From an uncultured Rhodocyclaceae bacterium (GTDB lineage: Bacteria > Pseudomonadota > Gammaproteobacteria > Burkholderiales > Rhodocyclaceae), in assembly GCA_900549295.1 (NCBI GenBank), contig URNG01000113.1, forward strand, positions 1 through 10,085: a stretch of DNA of 10,085 nt, read 5' to 3'. The notes under the pieces are model-generated. The model had not been told where the DNA came from. It saw only the letters and a program-made list of their open reading frames with translations, and searched no databases. Of the stretch, positions 6,643 through 10,085 are shown one piece after another (position 1 is the stretch's first letter; each line of letters begins with the position of its first letter). Position numbers and translations under genes: made by a program.

Positions 6643-7164
6643 TTACAGCGGCCGGTTGGCATCGTGCTCGAGCGGCTGGTACTGCGGCAGCAGGAGCAGA
6701 TAGGTGAGCGGCACCCAGAGCGCGGTCGCCAGCACGGGGCCTACCAGGAAGCCCCAGCCGGGAAATTCCGCCCCAGCCAGAAGGCGCAGCAGCAACTGGA
6801 TGCACTGCGCCCCCACGAGCATGGGCAACACCTGCAAAGCCTGCTGGAGCAAGGGAAACCAGAGGATGCGCCGCGCCTGCCGGGTCGCCACGTAAGCCAG
6901 CAGGACATAGGCAAACCCATGCTGCCCAAGCACCGCGCCATCGGCCACGTCCATGCACAGGCCAAGCACGAAAGCCCAGCCCATGCCGGCGTAGCGTGGC
7001 TCACGGATGCACCAGAACGTCAGCACCAGCGCCAGCCAGTCCGGCACGCCCGGCCAATGGGCCGTGGGCAGAAAGTTGAACACCAGGGCCAGCGCCAAGC
7101 TGAACAGGATGAAACCCCGGCGCGCCGGCAGCAGAATGCGTGAGGAAGTAAACGTGGGCTGCAT
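6643..7164 (-). CDS. mreD: MreD, rod-shape-determining membrane protein
   Basis: MreD is an integral inner-membrane component of the elongasome that binds MreC and modulates PBP2/RodA activity. The 173-residue product has the usual family size (162 in E. coli) and is mostly hydrophobic, with about five or six membrane segments. It carries the conserved central stretch around GWAFVLGLCMDVADGAVLGQ (62-81), which resembles the family GLxxDvxxgxxLG motif. Its ATG shares one base with the mreC TAA stop (TAATG) and is preceded by AGGAGG, so translation is coupled to mreC. Position between mreC and mrdA supports the call. Confidence 0.95.
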   Translation of the reverse strand: MQPTFTSSRILLPARRGFILFSLALALVFNFLPTAHWPGVPDWLALVLTFWCIREPRYAGMGWAFVLGLCMDVADGAVLGQHGFAYVLLAYVATRQARRILWFPLLQQALQVLPMLVGAQCIQLLLRLLAGAEFPGWGFLVGPVLATALWVPLTYLLLLPQYQPLEHDANRPL

Positions 7165-8078
7165 TATTTCTTCTCCTCCTTCACCGGCACGCCCGTATTA
7201 CCGCTACGCCCCGCCGATTCGGGCGGTCGCGGCGGCAGCGGTTGGCGCGCGGCCAGCACCAGGACCTCGCCAAAATTTTCCACGGCGGCCAAAGGCTCGC
7301 AACGGATACGGGCAAAGGCGTAGGAATTCTCGCGCTCGATGCTGCTTACCCGCGCCACCGGGAAACCCGGCAGAAAGATGCCATCCAGGCCCGAAGTCAC
7401 CAGCAGGTCGCCTTCCTTGATGTCCGCGTTGGCCGGCAGATAGCGTAATTCGAGTTGACCGCCACCGAGGCCGAAGACGACCGAGCGTTGACCGCTGCGC
7501 ACCACCTGCACCGGCACCGTCTGGTCCTTGTCGGTGATGAGCGTGATCTCCGCCGAAAACGGAAAAACCCGCGTCACCTGCCCGACCACACCGGCTTCGT
7601 CGATGGCTGGCTGCCCCGCCGTGATGCCCGCTTGCTGCCCCTTGTCGATCACGATGCGATGCGAAAACGGGTCGCGCGCCGTATACATGATCTGCGCCAC
7701 CGCGCCCTGCGCTTTTTCCCGCTCCTTGACCGAGAGCAGCTTGCGCAGGCGCGCATTTTCAATTTCCAGATGCTCCAGACGCGCAAGATCCGGTGCCAGA
7801 CGCAGCTGGGTCTGTTTCAGCTGCTCGTTTTCGGTGAGCAGATCGTCCAGCCCGCGCAGATAATCCTTGGCGTGATCGACCAGGCTGCCCGGCGTCTGCG
7901 CGATGCGCTGCACCGGATCGGTCAATACCGCCACCGCCTGCCGCAGCGGATCGAGGCTTTTCAGGCGCAGGTCGACCACGAACAGGGCCAGGGAAAGCGC
8001 CAGATAAAACGTCAAAAGGGCCAGCGGTGCTGGCCCTCTTTTGAAGAAAGGCGGCGGGTTATGATCGGTGCCGGCCAT
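7164..8078 (-). CDS. mreC: MreC, rod-shape-determining periplasmic scaffold
   Basis: MreC is a bitopic protein whose periplasmic part forms filaments that bind and activate PBP2. The 304 residues comprise a short cytoplasmic N-terminus with the conserved RGP (14-16), one membrane segment (about 19-36), a coiled coil (about 70-118, ending LEIENARLRKLL) and two beta-barrel subdomains. Conserved stretches include DPFSHRIVIDKG (136-147), GVVGQV (163-168) and LPANADIKEGDLLVTSGLDG (214-233). The C-terminus is a short Pro/Lys-rich tail. The ATG at 8078 has no clear Shine-Dalgarno sequence, and an in-frame TGA lies four codons upstream, so no alternative ATG start exists. Codons 13-22 form a strong hairpin (see 8014-8042). 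It sits 39 bases after mreB and overlaps mreD by one base. Confidence 0.96.
   Translation of the reverse strand: MAGTDHNPPPFFKRGPAPLALLTFYLALSLALFVVDLRLKSLDPLRQAVAVLTDPVQRIAQTPGSLVDHAKDYLRGLDDLLTENEQLKQTQLRLAPDLARLEHLEIENARLRKLLSVKEREKAQGAVAQIMYTARDPFSHRIVIDKGQQAGITAGQPAIDEAGVVGQVTRVFPFSAEITLITDKDQTVPVQVVRSGQRSVVFGLGGGQLELRYLPANADIKEGDLLVTSGLDGIFLPGFPVARVSSIERENSYAFARIRCEPLAAVENFGEVLVLAARQPLPPRPPESAGRSGNTGVPVKEEKK
8014..8042 (-). terminator. Terminator-shaped hairpin inside the 5' end of mreC
   Basis: In the mRNA direction (minus strand) GGGCCAGC-ACC-GCTGGCCC forms a perfect 8-bp GC-rich stem with a three-base loop, preceded by AAAAGA and followed directly by TTTT. This is the outline of an intrinsic terminator, and near symmetry makes it similar on both strands. 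It lies 37-65 bases into mreC, in codons 13-22, after the separate mreB gene. It could end part of the transcripts after mreB, lowering mreCD-mrdA-rodA-rlpA relative to mreB. The T-run is short, so efficient termination is uncertain. Confidence 0.45.
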
Positions 8079-8117
8079 CGGAATCAGTCAGCAGAGAGAG
8101 TGAAACGGCAACGGCGC

Positions 8118-9161
8118 TCAGTCCGAAGCGAAAATGCTGCCGAGCTTGTCGATTTTCTCCAGCGCCATGCCGCAGCCACGCGCCACGCAGGTGAGCGGAT
8201 CGTCGGCGACGATCACCGGCAGGCCGGTTTCTTCCATCAGCAAGCGATCGAGGTCGCGCAGCAGCGCGCCGCCGCCGGTCAGCACCATGCCTTTTTCGGC
8301 GATGTCGGCGCCCAGTTCGGGCGGCGTCTTTTCCAGAGCCGACTTGACGGCGGAAATGATCTGGTTGAGCGGATCGGTCAGGGCTTCGAGAATCTCGTTC
8401 GACGAAATCGTGAACTTGCGCGGAATGCCCTCGGCCTTGTTGATGCCGGAGACTTCCATTTCCTTGACTTCGGCGCCGGGGAACGCCGAGCCGATGGTTT
8501 TCTTGATGTTCTCGGCGGTGTTCTCGCCGATCATCATGCCGTAGTTGCGGCTGATGTAATTGCTGATCGACTCGTCGAGCTTGTCGCCGCCGACGCGCAC
8601 CGAGCCGGCATAGACCATGCCGCCGAGCGAAATCACGCCGACTTCGGTGGTGCCGCCGCCAATATCGACCACCATCGAACCGGTGGCTTCCGACACCGGC
8701 AGGCCCGCGCCGATGGCCGCCGCCATCGGTTCCTCGATCAGATACACCTGACTGGCCCCGGCGCCCAGCGCCGACTCACGGATGGCGCGGCGCTCGACCT
8801 GGGTGGAACCGGAAGGCACGCAGATGATGATGCGCGGGCTGGGCGAAAACAGCTTGGAGTCGTGCGTTTTCTTGATGAACTGCTTGAGCATCTGCTCGGT
8901 GACGGTGAAGTCGGCGATCACGCCATCCTTCATGGGCCGGATCACGGTGATGCTGCCCGGTGCCTTGCCCAGCATCTCCTTGGCTTCCTTGCCGACGGCC
9001 TGGATGATTTTCTTGGCATTGGGACCACCGTCGAGGCGAATGGCGACCACCGAGGGTTCATTGAGGACGATCGATCGGTTCTGGGCGTAGATCAGGGTGT
9101 TGGCCGTGCCGAGATCGATGGCGAGATCGTTGGAAAAATATCTGGAGAGAAAACCGAACAT
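8118..9161 (-). CDS. mreB: MreB, bacterial actin homologue
   Basis: MreB polymerises on the inner face of the cytoplasmic membrane and directs RodA/PBP2 to insert side-wall peptidoglycan. The 347 residues equal the E. coli length. The amphipathic N-terminus MFGFLSRYFS is the membrane-binding helix. Actin-fold ATP-binding motifs are present: phosphate 1 DLGTANT (16-22), phosphate 2 VVDIGGGTTEVGV (164-176), catalytic Glu in LIEEPMAAAIGAG (141-153) and the adenosine motif LTGGGALLRDLD (294-305). The ATG at 9161 has GGAG ten bases upstream. It is the first gene of the elongasome operon, transcribed divergently from gatC. Confidence 0.98.
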   Translation of the reverse strand: MFGFLSRYFSNDLAIDLGTANTLIYAQNRSIVLNEPSVVAIRLDGGPNAKKIIQAVGKEAKEMLGKAPGSITVIRPMKDGVIADFTVTEQMLKQFIKKTHDSKLFSPSPRIIICVPSGSTQVERRAIRESALGAGASQVYLIEEPMAAAIGAGLPVSEATGSMVVDIGGGTTEVGVISLGGMVYAGSVRVGGDKLDESISNYISRNYGMMIGENTAENIKKTIGSAFPGAEVKEMEVSGINKAEGIPRKFTISSNEILEALTDPLNQIISAVKSALEKTPPELGADIAEKGMVLTGGGALLRDLDRLLMEETGLPVIVADDPLTCVARGCGMALEKIDKLGSIFASD

Positions 9162-9203
9162 CTAATTAAGGCTCCGCGTTTTGCGCTACGGTCAGTGCGG
9201 CAG

Positions 9204-9236
9204 GGAAAGCTTTTATGATACCTTATAAAACTTTCC
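9204..9236. promoter_or_regulatory. Inverted repeat with divergent -10-like boxes between mreB and gatC
   Basis: The arms GGAAAG-C-TTTTAT (9204-9216) and ATAAAA-CTTTCC (9225-9236) are complementary over 12 base pairs with one bulged base, separated by eight bases. This AT-rich island holds -10-like hexamers in both directions: TATCAT toward mreB (9220-9215) and TATAAA toward gatC (9224-9229). I see no convincing -35 hexamer for either. It is the only promoter-like stretch in the 127-base divergent gap, so it likely contains one or both promoters; the repeat could be an operator. Confidence 0.4.
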
Positions 9237-9288
9237 TTCATCCGGTTTTGTGCACCGCAAAACCCGCTTTTTCCGGCTTTTACATTTC

Positions 9289-9576
9289 ATGCAGCTTTCA
9301 TCGGAACAGGTTCAGCGGATTGCCCGGCTCGCCCGCCTGGAAATCAGCGACACGGAGGCCGCCACGGCCAGCGCCCAGCTCAGCGAAATTTTCGGGCTGA
9401 TTGCCCGGATGCAGGCGGTCGACACCACCGGCATCGAACCCATGGCCCACGCCCAGGACGTTTCCCAGCGCCTGCGCGCCGACGCGGTCAGCGAGACCGA
9501 CCGGCGCGCCGCCTATCAGGCGGTCGCTCCGGAAACCGAGGCCGGTCTTTATCTGGTGCCGAAGGTGATCGAATGA
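9289..9576 (+). CDS. gatC: GatC, Asp/Glu-tRNA amidotransferase subunit C
   Basis: GatC is the small subunit that holds GatA and GatB together in the enzyme converting Glu-tRNA(Gln) to Gln-tRNA(Gln) and/or Asp-tRNA(Asn) to Asn-tRNA(Asn). The product has the typical 95 residues. It shows the family pattern LSSEQVQRIARLARLEIS (3-20), the segment IEPMAHAQD (49-57) and the C-terminal LYLVPKVIE. The frame is open back to a GTG at 9250, but the family N-terminus fits the ATG at 9289. No clear Shine-Dalgarno sequence precedes it. The stop overlaps the gatA start as ATGA. Confidence 0.95.
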   Translation: MQLSSEQVQRIARLARLEISDTEAATASAQLSEIFGLIARMQAVDTTGIEPMAHAQDVSQRLRADAVSETDRRAAYQAVAPETEAGLYLVPKVIE

Positions 9577-10085
9577 ACCATTCCGCCACCTTTGCCACCC
9601 TCACCGAACTGGCGCGGGCGCTGGCCGAAAAGAAGGCGTCCAGCGTCGAGCTGGCGACGCACTACCTCGATCGCATCGAGCGCCTGAACCCCACGCTCAA
9701 CGCCTTCATCACCGTCGACCGCGACAAGACGCTGGCGCAGGCGCGCGCCGCCGATGCCCGCCTTGCCGCCGGCAGCGCCGGGCCGCTCACTGGCCTGCCC
9801 ATCGCCCACAAGGACCTGTTCTGCGCCGAAGGCTGGCGCACCACCTGCGGCTCGAAGATGCTCGCCGATTTCGTCGCCCCCTACGACGCCACGGTGATCC
9901 GCAAACTGCACGCCGAAGCCGGCATGGTTTCTCTCGGGCGCGTCAATATGGACGAGTTCGCGATGGGTTCGTCGAACGAAACCTCGTATTTCGGCGCGGT
10001 GAAAAACCCCTGGGACACCAGCCGCGTCGCCGGCGGCTCCTCCGGCGGCTCGGCCGCCGCCGTCGCCGCCGGGCTGGCCCCGGTC
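9573..10085 (+). CDS. gatA: GatA, Asp/Glu-tRNA amidotransferase subunit A (3' end cut by window edge)
   Basis: GatA is the glutaminase of the GatCAB complex; it releases ammonia from glutamine for transfer to the misacylated tRNA. The 171 visible residues belong to the amidase signature family: LPIAHKDLF with the catalytic Lys80, VNMDEFAMGSSNETSYFG (124-141) and the Gly/Ser signature RVAGGSSGGSAAAVAAG (151-167) with the cis-Ser at about S156. The nucleophilic Ser, expected near residue 180, and the rest of the roughly 480-residue protein lie past the window. The ATG overlaps the gatC stop by four bases (ATGA), so the two genes are translationally coupled. gatB would be expected downstream but cannot be seen. 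Confidence 0.96.
   Translation, partial: MNHSATFATLTELARALAEKKASSVELATHYLDRIERLNPTLNAFITVDRDKTLAQARAADARLAAGSAGPLTGLPIAHKDLFCAEGWRTTCGSKMLADFVAPYDATVIRKLHAEAGMVSLGRVNMDEFAMGSSNETSYFGAVKNPWDTSRVAGGSSGGSAAAVAAGLAPV

Noticed and set aside
4627..7143. Plus-strand open frame of 838 codons antisense to mrdA and mreD
   Set aside because: Despite its length, it mirrors the codon pattern of the certain genes on the minus strand and shows no family signature.
7455..9218. Plus-strand open frame of 587 codons antisense to mreC and mreB
   Set aside because: It is His/Asp/Arg-rich, shows no domain, and mirrors strongly conserved coding sequence on the other strand.

Overview
This is an ordinary, densely packed chromosomal stretch of a GC-rich Gram-negative bacterium, most likely a betaproteobacterium related to the Rhodocyclaceae (Azoarcus/Thauera-like). 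That placement is an inference from three things: mreBCD-mrdA-rodA-rlpA lies divergent to gatCA, the genome is GC-rich with long spurious antisense reading frames, and an oxygen-independent ubiquinone module (ubiUV) sits next to a perfect FNR-type site. No mobile element, CRISPR array, RNA gene or prophage was seen.

Layout. (1) Positions 1-1615, minus strand: ubiU followed by ubiV (3' end cut by the window edge), the two U32-family Fe-S proteins of anaerobic ubiquinone hydroxylation. Between them is a 16-codon leader-like ORF whose stop overlaps the ubiV start. (2) 1616-1742: a divergent regulatory region with a perfect TTGAT-N4-ATCAA box and a -10 element at class II spacing for ubiU. (3) 1743-2648, plus strand: a two-domain protein with a response-regulator receiver and an RsbW-like ATPase domain. 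(4) 2649-2682: a short convergent junction with a GC-rich hairpin. (5) 2683-9161, minus strand: a complete elongasome operon in the order mreB, mreC, mreD, mrdA (PBP2), rodA, rlpA. Downstream of mreC the genes overlap or are nearly abutting. A terminator-shaped hairpin lies inside the first codons of mreC. (6) 9162-9288: a divergent intergenic region with a long inverted repeat and -10-like boxes. (7) 9289 to the end, plus strand: gatC and the start of gatA, subunits of the tRNA-dependent amidotransferase.

How the genes work together. MreB filaments, through MreC and MreD, position and activate the RodA glycosyltransferase and the PBP2 transpeptidase for side-wall synthesis. RlpA cleaves denuded glycan strands left by peptidoglycan turnover. 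UbiU and UbiV supply ubiquinone when oxygen is absent, which fits their apparent FNR control. GatCA(B) makes correctly charged Gln-tRNA and/or Asn-tRNA and is not functionally tied to its neighbours. I found no evidence for a wholly new system. The points worth a second look are regulatory: the FNR-type promoter, the ubiU-ubiV leader ORF, the hairpin inside mreC, and the inverted repeat between mreB and gatC.
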